Below are positions 32,590 to 44,529 of a stretch of DNA of 64,000 bases, piece by piece. The notes below the pieces were generated by a model. The model was not told where the DNA came from, did no database searches, and saw only the letters and a list, made by a program, of their open reading frames with translations. The position numbers and the translations under genes were made by a program. The DNA is taken from NCBI GenBank assembly GCA_903632075.3, contig CAHIKZ030000957.1:1346501-1410500 (forward strand), given 5' to 3'. Position 1 is the stretch's first letter. The number at the start of each line of letters is the position of its first letter. The stretch comes from Acanthosepion pharaonis (lineage: Eukaryota > Mollusca > Cephalopoda > Sepiida > Sepiidae).

Positions 32590-33635
32590 TCCCTGGGTTT
32601 CACGTTTTTGCGACTATCAGACAATACAATAATATTAATAATAATGATAATATATATATATATATCTGTCATCATTATTATTGTTTATTTCAAATTATAC
32701 TATTTTTAGTAATAATAAACGTGATAAAATATTAAATCTACCTGATGTCAAAATATAATATAGAAAATATAAAATATAATTCGTAGAAAGCTAAAAACAT
32801 AAATTTTAAAATATAAATAAATATTTGAAATACATTTAATAGAATATTGTGTTAACATCACCAGATTTTCATTTATTTTTAAAAATAAAACCTCTTTATT
32901 CGCTTATGAAATTTAATAAGCTGTTCATTGTGAACTGAACAAAGAACTTTCTTCAAACATTCATTGTCTTTTGGCAATTTGGATGCAATTAAAATACGAT
33001 ATGGTCTATAGTTTCACGTCTTTTTATTTAATCCCATTATTCATTGTGTTACAAAAAAGCAGAAGCTCGTGACATGCATATGATATCAAAGGAAACGGTT
33101 CTCTTCATTATTTTAACAGTGTGATCTGATTTTTACTTGAATTTTCCGTATTACCAAAATATTTTGCATGCTCTTGTTGAATGTACAGGAATCTCTGATA
33201 ATTATAGTTAGAAGTAACACTATAATAATCCACCATTTTTTCCTCTGAATTTCCTCGTTTAATCCTGTGTGAGACGACACAGAAATTTCAATATCTGCTA
33301 CATGTTTAACGGAGGATGTAAAATGCGACCCCGAAATACGAACGAACATAAGAACAGAAAAAAAAAATGATTTCCAAATGATAAGCAAAATATTAAGAAA
33401 CAGGAAGATCTCGTTAGAGAAGCAGACAGAGTTCTGAACTATTAAATAATATCTGTTCTCTTATATGACATAATGAACAATTTTCTAACAGATGAAGACA
33501 AGAGTAGAGACAACAGAAATGTGGTTTTATAGAAAGAAGCTGAGTGGCCATGGACGAGCCGCGTAAGTAACAAAGATGTCTTAAGGAAACAAAAAAGACA
33601 TATTTATTTTTTAGGCATTTCACACCAAGTAAGGC
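32590..33635. other. No gene recognised
   Basis: Open frames at 33113-33388 and 33414-33623 (minus) show no family motif. Around 33400-33600 there may be a very degraded LINE piece (ettgatgaagacaagag-like), but I cannot support it. Confidence 0.4.
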
Positions 33636-33639
33636 GGGA

Positions 33640-33835
33640 GTTTCCTGGCGCGCAGAGGATTACAGAGAGTGAAAATGAGGGGTAAAGACTGTGTATAGAG
33701 GGGGGGACGAGGAAAGGATAAAAGATGAACAGTTTTCAAGGCAACAGAAGATAGCAATTGACATTGCAGTTACAATTTTGAAGATTGTAGTTATCAGAGA
33801 AGCAAGTAAGAGGAAGGGAGTTTATGTTAAGTTTA
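33640..33835 (-). pseudogene. LINE 3' tail fragment
   Basis: Minus strand: LPSSYL... then YNLQNCN-like, and the tail 'ctatacacagtctttacccctcat' equivalent to the 3' end of the copies at 0.8 and 59.4 kb. Confidence 0.6.
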
Positions 33836-33979
33836 CAAGGACATTTCTAGTAACCACAACGTGAGTTTGACTTCATTTAGACAATCATATTAAAATACAG
33901 AAAGAAATTTTAATATTCCTCGAAATATTTGTAAATATCTAATTTAAATTTTCTTTTTGAATCTAGAATCAAGTCAGAA

Positions 33980-34965
33980 AGATGAATACAAATGCAGAAG
34001 GATATATACCTATGTTTTATAGATTATGTAAAAGCATTTGGTAAAATATGTCACAAAGAACTCTTGGAATCATTCGGTAATTACGAAATATAGAATAATC
34101 TAGAACCTACACTGGCAGCAAATTGCCTGCATACGGATAGAAAATCAATTTGATAAATAGAAATTTGTATAAGACAAGGTTGTGTCTTCTCGCCAGATTT
34201 ATTCATGCTATACAGTGAGGCAATTCTGAAAGAATTAAATGTTTTACCAGGCCACAAATATGTAGATGACGCAGTGTTGAAGCGGACCCAGAAAGGAAAT
34301 TACAAGGATTCCCGAAGAAAGTGAAGTGATGCGAAAAGAATGGACTAAATTGCAAGAATATATATTTAAATATTTGGGAATTATTTTAACAGAGGACAGG
34401 GTGCGTCACCGAAATCCGAAGACGCACTAGGATATCGAAAAGTGCCTCCCAAAAACAAAACAAAGTATTAAAAAATAGGAATATTTCGTTAGAAACAAAG
34501 ATTACAGAACTGTTATATAGTATCGGTTAATCATATATGGCAATGAATGATGGACAATCTGCCCACAGATGAAAAACAGGCTTGGAGGGAAAGAAATGTG
34601 GTTCTACACAAGATGCTGAATATAACATGGACCGAACATTTGAGCAACAAAAAAAAAAAAAAAGGAAAAAGGAAAAAGCCATGGAAACGAAAAGCACCTA
34701 TCAGCAAGAAACAGTTGAAATTTCTAGGGCACATAATCAGAAAAAAGGCCCCGGAAAATCGAAAACTCACAGGAAAGATTAACAGAAAGAGGGACAGACG
34801 AAAACCTACTTAAAGAGTTGTGTGAATGGGTGCCAAAATAGGGTTTAAGATAGATAAAAAAAAGACACAATTTGCTAAGATATACAAAAGAGACGAAATT
34901 GTGGAGAGCCATGACCGCCAACGCCCTGAATGGACACAACATAGAAGAAGAAGAAGAAGAAGAAG
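33980..34965 (+). pseudogene. RTE-like LINE: RT palm to C-terminus, decayed
   Basis: Broken frames give ICFIDYVKAF-like (FvDyvKAFD, motif A; 34010-34040), CIRQGCVFSPDLFMLYSEAI (motif B, RQGC-fSP-LF-LYsE), YVDDAVL (Y-x-DD catalytic box, about 34260), KYLGIILTED, WTEHLSNKK, KKQLKFLGHIIRKKAPEN and GKINRKRDRRKPT. A (GAA)n run follows at 34945. Stops, frameshifts and an A-run show it is inactive. 5' parts including the endonuclease are absent. Confidence 0.88.
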
Positions 34966-37095
34966 TCCATGCACTTAAAACATTCTGATCATAAGACCCG
35001 ACTGCGAATCTTATCATGCTAGATGACTAATAAGTGTATTATTCATTATCTATTATCTACATATCATGACTGAAAGTACGTGCGATACCGTGCCCTCGTC
35101 AGCCGTCAACCAGGGGATGTAACACAGTTTCGGTGGCAAAGGCGGTACTGCCACCCCTGGTTCCGCAAACAGTTTTTTGCCATCGAACAGAGTATTGTTT
35201 TGGTATACATGTCAGTCATTTGCGATTACTTTTTAGAAATGCAACTAAAGTTTTCAACGTTGTGTTAAATAATATATAATACCTAAACTCTAATCGTGTA
35301 TGTACGTATGTAATTATGTTTGTTCTTGAGATACAGCCTAAAGGAAACATAACACCCCAAACAATTTAGTAGCATATTGTACCTTGAAACGTTATCGGGT
35401 GCATTGCGAAATTTCATTAAAATTAGACTAGGTTCTTGAGCTAGGGCCGTTTTTCTGTTTTTATGGTATTTTTAATAGGAAATTCAGTATTTGTTTTCAA
35501 TACACATTCTTATATCAATTCGCCTATATAAACAAATACTTGCATAATATATTACAAATTATTATGCGCGTGAAAATTAAACATTCATAATGCATTATAA
35601 CAACATTATTAAATAAATTTCAATACACATAACACGACATATATTTATACAATTGATTACATTACTTTAGAACTTTTCTATAAAAATTATATCAGTGGTT
35701 TGGCAAGTACTTGATGAATGAAGACGTTATGTGGGTGCGTAATTGTAAAACGTAATCAGTATGGCTAGAAAATTGTGTAACATGAATTGATAGTAAATAA
35801 ATAAATAAATACACGCTGGTTTGCCGCCGTTACGTGTTTTAAAGTAAACGTGAGGTAGAAACAAGTATGTATAATAAAGATAAAATTATGATGGCAGAAA
35901 AATTATCTAGAAAAAATTAAACTATGTGCACAAAAAGGAAGCATCCGTACATTATGTTATTTCAATAAATATGATTTGCCCGAAGCAGACAATTGCGTTT
36001 TTTTTTTGTTTTTTTTTTAAATGATTTTCAGCATTGAAAATTTTAAAATGGTAAAAACAATAAATGCCATCCTGGGGCAACTATGATATGAATGGGAAGG
36101 CCTTTAGTGTGATATCAGTTTGCAATTCTATTGTAAAAAACAAACTTTTCCTGCAGGCCAATGTTTGTGTTGTAACGTTGTCGTTGTTCAAAACAGCCGG
36201 GAATTAGGAATGCCGTAGTTAAAGATTATCGAAGGAAAAGAAGACTAGGTAGGGAAGACAAAAAAGAGGTTTATTAAAGTCTCATGCAGAGAACGGGCAA
36301 ACAAATCCTACTCTAATGTGGCTACTTGCCATATGTATAAGTAGGAGCAGTCCATTGTCACAGGAAAAAAACATGAAGTATGCTGAGTTCTACTCTCCAA
36401 TAGTTTTCATCAATGGGATTCAAATTAAAGCTAGGTTATTGTCCTGGAACAAGCAATGATTATCATATCTCATTCTGGTATTGTTAATTTATTGTTAGTT
36501 TAAAAAGTCTGTTTGATAATATAACGTCTATCCTTGAATTTCGCAAGTTCTGAAAACATTTCCAATTATTAATTTACTAGCTTAAAAGCTTCCCTATCGG
36601 GTTGTACTTAAGCTAGCTCGCTGAATTTCGTGATTAATTTCGTTTATTCTCAAATTTATTTCCAAGTTATAAAAATTGTTATCGTAAAAAAATTCACGTA
36701 AAACATCGACGAAAACAGATCCCAGTAACTAAAACTTGGGAATCCCAAATTTAAGGATTGCGGGTCCAGTTTTAGTTCGAAATGTTTTTAATTTTCCCGC
36801 GGAGTCGGGCTGATTCTAAAATGGTAATATATGTTGGGCTACGGTCTGTCAAAGTAAAGTTTAAAAGGTGATTCTTTGAGACTTGAAGCCTAATCCAGTG
36901 CACTATCACTCCTATAGATCCAAAGCTTTATGTAAACAGCTCGTACGCCTTAAACCTAAATAGCATCTGGACTTGATCCCGTAGGGGACATTGGACGGGT
37001 TTATGCTGGTATTAACACGCAAGCCATGATTCGGTTATACTGAAAATCTTTGAGTTCCTAAAATAAAAATAAAATAAAACCTTCTTTATTATTAA
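34966..37095. other. About 2.1 kb without recognised gene
   Basis: AT-rich. At 35105-35165 there is a small imperfect inversion (caaccaggggatg ... ccacccctggtt). I looked for exons, RT motifs and promoters and found none I can support. Confidence 0.45.
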
Positions 37096-37097
37096 TA

Positions 37098-37262
37098 ATA
37101 ATATTATTTTAACCCTAACTCTTTAATATTTAACCTTAAACCTAACCCTAATCCTTTAACCTTAAACATAAACTTACCCAAAACCTAATTCATTAACCCT
37201 GACCTTAATCCTAACCCTTAATCCTAATCCTTTAAAACTAACCCTTTAACCCTAATATTATG
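37098..37262. repeat. Degenerate telomere-like (CCCTAA) tract
   Basis: taaccctaa, cctaaccctaatcc, ccttaatcctaaccc and similar units recur over 165 bp with many CCTTAA variants. It is not a pure telomeric array. Confidence 0.85.
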
Positions 37263-37399
37263 CTTTTATTCGGGCCAGTTTTTATATCTTTCTTTTTGTG
37301 CTGATAAAATCTCATTCCTTCTACGTAAATATCTGAGAAAATAGTTTTTTATTTAAATAAACTGATTTCATAAAGATCAGAGACGGATATGCAATTTGA

Positions 37400-37850
37400 T
37401 AGGTCCTGATCTGGCATCTCGTCAACAGTCACTTTCTCAAAGACGTGATGTGGCTTCCCTGTCTTTTCTACAAATATTTTCATAGCAAATCATATGACGA
37501 GCTACTTTCATTAATGACCCATCTGCATGAATTTAAGCATTCTACTAGGTTGGCATCTCGGTTCCACCATTTTACTGTCGTAATAGTTAAATGTAACCGC
37601 CTCTTCTACTCCAACAGCTTCTTCTTTCGCACTTCCCGGCAGTGAAATTTCCTTCCTCATACTTTCTTCCCTGATAGCTATAATCTTCAAATATTCAAAT
37701 GTAATGTCAATCGACATCCTCTGATGCCTTGATCCTGATCCCTGTACTTCTCTATCTCCTTTCCTCAAACACCCCCCTCTTTACTCTTTACTCTTGCTCC
37801 CACTCTCTGTAGATCCTTGCGTACTAGTGGTACTCTCGCCCTCCTTTGAG
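37400..37850 (+). pseudogene. LINE C-terminal fragment (jockey/CR1-like)
   Basis: It reads SLSQRRDVASLSFL, then a shifted frame FYKYFHSKSYDELLSLM, HEFKHSTRLASRFHHFTVVI, CNRLFYSNSFFFRTSRQWNF (continuing LPHTFF) and PDSYNLQIFKCNVNRHPL. Gene order and motifs (HRRDVASL-lfYkyfh, LASR-H, RT--WN-LP) are those of LINE RT C-termini. It lies between the two telomere-like tracts. Confidence 0.87.
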
Positions 37851-37855
37851 GAGAA

Positions 37856-38095
37856 ATGCTTAAAAAAGCCCACATAATTCGGAAAAAAGTACTGAACAAT
37901 CTGACACTAACAGGATATATTGAAACCGGGAAAGGTCATAGGGAAACGTCCTTAACTTACCTGAAGAGCTTAAGTAAATGCATGGTAGGTAGAAAAAGGG
38001 TTGGAAGAACACATATTGTTTATAGCTACGAAGGATAGGAAGCTATGGAGAATAGCCATGTTCACTCCATAGATTCAACGCTAAGGCGTGTCGTC
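37856..38095 (+). pseudogene. RTE-like LINE C-terminal fragment
   Basis: It reads AHIIRKKVLNNLTLTGYIET, then TYLKSLSKCMVGRKR and finally EAMENSHV, equivalent to the lGHi-RKegl-NltLTGkIeGkR--GR-R-tYL-sl--Wm end of RTE-like proteins. It directly follows a jockey-like tail, so two LINE clades abut. Confidence 0.8.
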
Positions 38096-38114
38096 AAGGT
38101 GGGGTAATTTGGCT

Positions 38115-38326
38115 GTGATTTAAAACTGAATTCTACAAGATAGCCCAAGAGGGTTAGGCCTAAGGATTAGGGTTAAGGTTAGTGTTAATGAGTTAGGTTT
38201 AGGTTAAGGTTAGCGTTAAGGTTAAAGGATTAGGGTTAGGGTAAAGGTTAAGTTTTAAAGGGTTACGTTTAAAATAATATTACTATTAATAGTGATTTAA
38301 ACTGAATTCTACAAGGTAGCCCAAGA
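38115..38326. repeat. Telomere-like (TTAGGG) tract between 36-bp direct repeats
   Basis: gtgatttaaaactgaattct... occurs at 38115-38150 and 38292-38326. Between them (38150-38268) is ggattagggttaaggttagtg-type degenerate TTAGGG/TTAAGG sequence, in the opposite orientation to 37098-37262. Confidence 0.85.
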
Positions 38327-38788
38327 TAGGCTACATCTGAATTATATGTCTGTATTAACCTGGGAGGATGGGCTTTATTTGCCGAAGACCCACTACACAT
38401 AAAGGAATTCCTCTCGGGTTATCAACCCAGATATATGCAATGAACTAGATGTTCAGCTTCGCAATAAATCAATGACTACACTGTCATGACGGTGATGGTG
38501 ATGATGATGAGTTTGTACGCGCGTTTCTCCATTCTACTAATTGACAATACAATAGAACTGATTTCAAAAGTGGCCGACTCATTGAATAATGCAAATAGAG
38601 ATTTTCATTTGGGAAGCGATTTCAGACAATTTTATTATCCAATAAAAATCACTGCCTCGTGAAGAATCTCAATCGACTTGTCAATACATTATTTATTTTG
38701 AATAGATATGTCTGATTTGAAAGTATTCTTTCTTCATGGAAACTATAAAACATGTCTAATCAATTTCAAAATTTAGACATTTATAGAA

Positions 38789-38792
<4 letters not shown>

Positions 38793-38840
<48 letters not shown>
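38793..38840. repeat. (CA)n microsatellite
   Basis: A CA run of about 48 bp. Confidence 0.97.
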
Positions 38841-38842
<2 letters not shown>

Positions 38843-39009
38843 CTAACAAACTAGACGAGCGAGTATTCCAGAAAGTTAAATCGTCGAGTGGAATTAAAAG
38901 TCCCTCCTAGACTGTTGCAATTCACTTTCGCACAAATGCCCTTGTAAAGGCATGAACCCAACTATTCTACTATTCGAAGTTTTAAAGACCAAGGTAGACT
39001 GGCCTTGAC

Positions 39010-39165
39010 ATGACGGCATCCATTCTTGGTGAAGGTCAAAATGATGGACAACACATTGTACAATCTTTTCTCCGTAGTCATAGTATTTTAGAGATAATAA
39101 AGAAAAGGAATGTGTGGAGAGTCGTGACTGCCGACTTCCTCAAGACTACATTAAAATATACAGGC
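39010..39165 (+). pseudogene. RTE-like LINE extreme C-terminus
   Basis: It reads KKRNVWRVVTADFLK, close to the -r--WR-mtA--LngHGt end of the RTE-like copies at 22.5 and 34.9 kb. Very short. Confidence 0.5.
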
Positions 39166-39187
39166 ATCCCAACACACACGCATATAC

Positions 39188-39188
39188 A

Positions 39189-39264
<76 letters not shown>

Positions 39265-39413
39265 ATGAAAATGTATATAAATATAAATAAATATATATAT
39301 ATGTATAATTATTTATATATTATATACGCGGTACTTATTAGAAAGCGCTCAATATCAGAGATAGAGCAAACATATTTGGTTGGATAGATGTCAGTTTGTC
39401 ACATCTATCCAAC

Positions 39414-39459
<46 letters not shown>

Positions 39460-39460
39460 T
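39188..39460. repeat. (TA)n(GT)n, dispersed repeat copy 2, then (TA)n
   Basis: TA/GT runs (39188-39266) are followed by ttatatacgcggtacttattagaaagc at 39325-39400 (same family as 32510 and 49700), then an inverted 'ccaaccaaatat' and a second TA run (39416-39456). Confidence 0.85.
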
Positions 39461-39488
39461 GAAAAAATGACAATAGGAAAACTGGTAA

Positions 39489-39529
39489 TTGCTGACGCGT
39501 TTCGTCCAATGTGGACTTTATCAAAGCAA
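39489..39529 (-). ncRNA. Hammerhead-ribozyme-like module
   Basis: Minus strand: ttgct / TTGATAA-a / GTCC-acatt-GGAC / GAA / ACGCGT / C / agcaa. Stem I (TTGCT/AGCAA) and stem II (GTCC/GGAC) are perfect, stem III is the self-complementary ACGCGT, and the cleavage position follows GTC. Core positions C3 and G8 are changed (T and A), so catalysis would be weak or absent. A (TA)n tract ends about 35 bp away. Confidence 0.5.
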
Positions 39530-39959
39530 AATACGAAAATGAAATTAATTGAACAAAGTAACTAATAAAAACAAAAACAGCTACACCCATACAAAAAGAA
39601 AATAACTCACTCAGAAGGAAAATTCTAGAGAGTGCCGCCATAGATTATTACCCAAATATTAATCTACGCCCAGGTTTTTTCCTCATTTCACTTTTTTTAA
39701 CAAAGTTACTGCTCTTACAAACAAATATACACAACAGATTCATAAAATCAAAAGAAAATGGTTGAATACATCAACACAGATATAATGACAATATTATCAA
39801 CGTGTGACAAATACTGACGTTATTTTCAGTGAAAAAACATGAAAATAGCGTTTCTCTACATTCCAGTTGCTGGGAACATTCTGTTTTTGTTTTTGTGTTA
39901 TTTTTAATGTAGTTATTTTTGATGTTATAAAGGGACAATCAAGAGGAAGCAAAAATTGC

Positions 39960-40430
39960 GTGAAGAAAGAAAATAAAAGAAGAGGAATCCAGAAGACAGT
40001 AGATAATGATTGGTATTGGATTGACATTTTTGAAGATCAAGGTTGACTGGGAAGCAAGAAGCCGGAAGAGTGTTCCACAGACGAGAAGTACGAAAGAAGA
40101 AATTGTTAGCATAGAACTTACAGTTACATCAAACTATTCCAACTTGAAAATGATGAGACCTTGCCGTCAATTTAGTATTGACCTTAAATTCTTAAAGTCA
40201 TACCAAAACTCAATAGAAAAACTATCATAAAAGTATTTGTAAAAACTGCACATGGAAATTACGGCGGTGGGGATGTAATTGAAGCCGAGATGCCAGATTG
40301 GGATCAAAAACATTGCATATTCTTCTTCGTATTTTATCAAGATTCTCTATATACTTAGCAGAGGCATCAGCTGATTTGTATTGGCGTTTCTGTAAAAGTA
40401 AGTTATAGTATAATACTTTTCTCACCTGAA
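39960..40430 (-). pseudogene. LINE C-terminal fragment
   Basis: Minus strand: ENLDKIRRRICNVFDPNLAS then RLQLHPHRRN, and KLTARSHHFQVGI, NNFFFRTSRLWNTLPASCFP, NLDLQKCQSNTNHYLLSS. The same RTSRLWN(S/T)LP ending as other copies, with more of the upstream region preserved. Broken by stops. Confidence 0.8.
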
Positions 40431-40544
40431 GTTGTCAATGTCGAATCGCGAAAATCCATTACTTCCTGTGTTATCGTTTTCGTCTTGTAAATTTTGATAT
40501 AAATCCTTCTCTGATTAACCTTCCTGTTTCTATCCACCTATATA

Positions 40545-40700
40545 CGTTAAAACGCAGGTTCTCAGTCGATCACCTAAGTTAAGCAACCTCGAGTTTCGTC
40601 AGTAGCTAGGGTGGCCGCTTAGGAACAACAATAGCTGTAAGTTTGGGTGTGCAAGTTTAATGGATAAACAGCCTAGAATGCAAAATGGGAAACACGGGGA
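40545..40700 (+). mobile_element. 5S rRNA-derived SINE head, copy 1
   Basis: cgatcacctaagttaagcaa...cagtagctagggtggccgctt...agctgtaagtttg mirrors the 5S rRNA segment from GATCTC-GAAGCTAAGCA through GG(T)TAGTA-TTGGATGGG-GACC to GGTGCTGTAGGCTT. It is too diverged for a 5S gene. It continues into 'gtttaatggataaacagcc', the tRNA-SINE start. Confidence 0.75.
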
Positions 40701-40708
40701 AATTATGA

Positions 40709-40731
40709 ATCTCTCTCTCTCTCTCTCTCTC
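40709..40731. repeat. (CT)n microsatellite
   Basis: A short ct run. Confidence 0.93.
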
Positions 40732-40949
40732 CCCACCCCCGCCCAGCTGTAAGCTAAATAGTAGGATCTGTATCTGAAAATAATTCATATTTCACAAAAT
40801 AAATAAAATATTTTTACAATCACAAAAATATGTTTTAAATTATTTTAATTATTATTCAAATTATTCTTCAAATTATCTAGAAAAAAAAAGAAATCAATTA
40901 ATGTATCATTATATATCTAAAAAAGAAAAAGAGGGGTACAGAAACATCA

Positions 40950-41195
40950 CGTTGAAACCCTGGTTCCTATACGGTCATCGAAGTTAAGCATCATCAAGCC
41001 TGGTCAGTATCTAGATGGGTGACCACTTGGGAATACAAGATGCTGTAAGCTTGGATATGACGTTTGTTTAATGGATAATGGCTCTGAATTTTTCATCGGA
41101 GAGCGGATTTTTGTTATATTCACTTGGGAATACATTTGGGGAAGGTATGAATCCACCGATCCTCCCCCAGCTATGGGTTAATTAATCATACTACT
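40950..41195 (+). mobile_element. Composite 5S-tRNA SINE, copy 2
   Basis: The 5S-like head is well preserved: tatacggtcatcgaagttaa, ggtcagtatctagatgggtg then accacttgggaatac, and gatgctgtaagctt, covering 5S box A, intermediate element and box C positions. It is followed by 'tttaatggataatggctctg' and 'cggagagcgg' (the tRNA-like unit of the 28.4-kb SINE) and the same body (ttcacttgggaatac..., cccagctatgggtta). Confidence 0.85.
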
Positions 41196-41655
41196 ATCAC
41201 TAACCCATTATTATCTAAACAAGATATAAAAATATCTTCTGGCTTTAAGCAGTAGAAAACAAATCAATCATAAAACTTGTAATAAGGGGTACGGTAGAAA
41301 TACCTCCCACATATACCTACCAGAAATACCTCTAGAATAATGGTAAAAGATTACCTAGATGAAAATACCATTTTCACTAATGTCTTAACCTTATGTGGAA
41401 GGTATTTTGGGGAGGGGGATATGGGGGGGCGGTTTCTGCCACATTTCTGCTTGATGTATTTCATCGTCACTTTTAGCATGGTGGAAATGTTCAAAATTAT
41501 TTTCAATCACTTAAGGGATTCCATATGATGTCTTTTCAACATCAAAATGAAATAACCCCAAGAAAATATCACCAAGAAAAAAAATTCCACTTTTCCGGAT
41601 TCATTCCCATGAAAATATTTTTATTTGAAAGCAAATTTCTCGAATTTCTGCATGT
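41196..41655. other. No gene recognised
   Basis: Short frames only; 'agaaatacctcccacatatacctaccagaaatacctc' contains a small direct repeat. Nothing else. Confidence 0.4.
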
Positions 41656-41659
41656 TTCT

Positions 41660-42720
41660 TCAATGCAATTTATTTTCTATATGCCTGCTTCTGAAATATT
41701 ATTCTTATGTGTGTTTTAGATCTGATTATATCCATTATGGGTTTGAAAGTTTTTTTGATTATATATATGTTGTTTAGATGAGATAGATTCTTCTGGATAG
41801 TGGACGTTACAAAGTTGGTCAGTAGTATTATGAATCTGTTCTTGTATAATTTACTATTATAGATAATGTTATTTTTGTTGTGGCTATATATTTTTTGTGT
41901 CATTTTCTAGCGTTGTGGATGAAGTGATACAGATATTAAAGGATTTTGAATGTTTTTTCTATCTATGTTTCTTCTTTGGGTAAATATCTGGGGCTGCAAA
42001 TTCTTAATGCTTTTAAATAGAAATATATAATTTTACCAGATTTAATTTTAGAGGAGTGGCTTGAGTAGAAGCTGACCAGGTCGTTCTTGTTGGTAGCGAT
42101 TCTATAAACTAAATTAAGCTCGTCAGCGGTGACATGCATAATAAAGTCTGGCAGTGTAAATCAAAGTTTTCACAATAATATTAATATTACACAATTGTTA
42201 AATTTTCTGGATATACTTGTGATAAACGCACAATACGAATTTTTGTGCACAATGTTCCTTTTTTTTTTTAATTTTCGTGTTACTTGCACTTAAAACAACT
42301 CATCACGACCTCTGTAAACCTTTCACGAATGATCAGGAATTAGAAGCAAAGACCACCGCTAGAAATATCAATCCCTCGACTTATAATTATACCAGATTTA
42401 ATTTTAGAGGAGTGGTTTGAGTAGAAGCTGACCAGGTAGTTCTTGTTCAACCCCTCGACTACATCATCGATTATTTGCTGGTTCCAGTGGAGATGATCAA
42501 TCAAATCTTCTGCATGGGTGATTACATTCTTTCTGTTATTTGCATCCTAATAATTGATGAGTCTGTGTTTCGTCGTCAAAATGGAATGTTTATGGGTTGC
42601 ATTTTTTTTCAATAGCTGTTCTCAGTTGGGTTTTTCAAGATCTTTGACGCTACCGATAAGAAATCAAAAACGGATCACAATTCCTTAATTTTTTTTTTTT
42701 TTTGTGCACCGAAAGTTTTA
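41660..42720 (-). pseudogene. Penelope-like reverse transcriptase, C-terminal part
   Basis: Minus-strand frame at 42000-42120 reads VYRIATNKNDLVSFYSSHSS, then KIKSGKIIYFYLKALRICSP and RYLPKEE. This corresponds to the RT thumb of Penelope-like elements (N-l--f-S-H----k-g-i---Lk-Ral-ics---l--EE). Upstream, 42450-42620 gives RLINY...ANNRKNVITHAEDLIDHLHWN. A 55-bp internal direct duplication (42030-42085 and 42390-42445) splits the frame. No catalytic DD box survives. Confidence 0.7.
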
Positions 42721-42816
42721 TTTCCTTTAATCGTTATAATTAGAGAGATAAACAGATAGACTGAGAGACACACACACGCGCGCGCATATAAATTCACACA
42801 TTTATATATTCACACA

Positions 42817-42822
<6 letters not shown>

Positions 42823-42892
<70 letters not shown>

Positions 42893-43005
42893 CGTATATA
42901 TGTGTGTATCATTGTGTGTGAGTGTGTGTCTGTATGACCAACAGACAGAAACAAAGAGATATATAGATAATAGATATATAGATGGGTAATATACAGAGAG
43001 ATAAA

Positions 43006-43068
<63 letters not shown>

Positions 43069-43169
43069 TACAAATAGATAGATAGATAGATAGATGGGGA
43101 GGAACTAGTGGTAAATATATCTCGACATATAGATAGATAATCATACAAGCAGACAGATATGATATAAAC

Positions 43170-43220
<51 letters not shown>

Positions 43221-43223
43221 TTT
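42823..43223. repeat. Microsatellite cluster (TA)n, (TG)n, (GATA)n
   Basis: Two TA runs (42823-42883; 43012-43063) and two GATA runs (43075-43094; 43168-43220) with TG-rich sequence between. All ORFs over it are low-complexity. Confidence 0.96.
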
Positions 43224-43331
43224 AAGCTTTTGGAGTTGTTTATTTAGATTATGTTAATACTTAAATCGATACTAATGTAACCTGTGAAATCAAATACAGG
43301 ATTTATTGCACAAACGCACCGGAAATATAAC

Positions 43332-43332
<1 letters not shown>

Positions 43333-43368
<36 letters not shown>

Positions 43369-43371
43369 CTT
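43333..43371. repeat. (CT)n microsatellite
   Basis: A ct run with one ttt interruption. Confidence 0.95.
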
Positions 43372-44028
43372 ATCGCATGCACATCAGAGGAAACCGCAGA
43401 CTGTCATCGGTTTTCACAGTGTTGTTTAGATAATAATTATCAATGGAAGCCATTAAACGAAGGATATAATCACGGTCATTGTTTTGTCCTCGGTCGGATT
43501 TGGTTGCTTTATTGATAAAGCCGCAAACCATAACACATCTTTCTGTGGCAAAGTCGACTAGATTTACCAATTTTATAGCAAAGTAGAAATCCGCTTTTTG
43601 GAATAAGATAATCCTAGAGACCTGGTCATTCTATGAGCATAGGGGATTCGCTGTTGATCGTAAATTGAGATTGAATTTATATATACGCTTTTGTGTAAAT
43701 TAATGGAAATAAAACGAATAATTCAGTTATTATTTACTTTTATTTCTTAATTTTCCAATGAAACATGACCCAGTGCACAGAAAGTTAAGGTCAGTTTTAA
43801 TCCAGTTCCGGAGGCGATCTCTGTCACTTACTTGTCGCATCAAGTACACATGAAAAGTAATTTCACTTCCAATAATTTCCTAGCAGAGGACGACGGAATT
43901 GACAAAAAATGTAAGAGCCAACATCATTTTTGTTACTTACCGGTACCTGCCAACGGTGTAAAAAATAACGTAGTTCAATCGGAGAGCTTCCATTGTTCTT
44001 TTTAATAAATTTTTGTATTTCTGAAGAT
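43372..44028. other. No gene recognised
   Basis: I see no convincing gene or repeat structure. Confidence 0.4.
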
Positions 44029-44029
44029 A

Positions 44030-44250
44030 ATTCCGCTCGTTGAGACGTCTCTTGCTTTGAAGGCATTATTCACCCAGTTTCAGCAGAAAAAAGAACACCG
44101 TGGCCCGGCAAGAACTGAAGAAAGGAGTCTTTATTATTGAGGCTAATTTCGCTCGTCAAGTCATCTTCTCCTACGAAGGCATTATTCACCCAGTATCCGG
44201 ACGAAAGGAACACCACAGCCCGGCAAGGACGGAAGAAATTAAATAAACTT
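44030..44250. repeat. 116-bp tandem duplication
   Basis: aaggcattattcacccagt at 44060 and 44176, with the preceding tcgctcgt and following (gaa)aacacc(g/a)(t/c)(g/a)gcccggcaag shared. About 1.9 copies, diverged by many substitutions. Confidence 0.88.
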
Positions 44251-44529
44251 TCTTCTCGCCTGGAATTAAAACGTAATCCATTAGACAATGTGAATACCAA
44301 CTGTGAATAGCACCACAAACCACATACACACCCAGTAATGTTACCACTGGTGAATGTTAATATATATACAATATGGGTCAAGTGAATGAGAACAACAAAA
44401 AAATCTAAATATATTATATTTCGGAAAAAAAACAACCCAAAACTCATATTCACCCAAATAGAAAAAATCGCTTATTCAGTAAACCTGTTTTCAAACTCAA
44501 TTCCCACAACTGTTAGCGACAAATAATAT

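Noticed and set aside
37098..38270. A real chromosome end or a pure interstitial telomere
   Set aside because: The units are highly degenerate (TTAAGG, TTAGCG, TTAGTG), short and in opposed orientation; LINE sequence continues on both sides.
40545..41060. Functional 5S rRNA genes
   Set aside because: Both copies are substantially diverged and fused to SINE sequence; the 5S 5' and 3' ends are incomplete.
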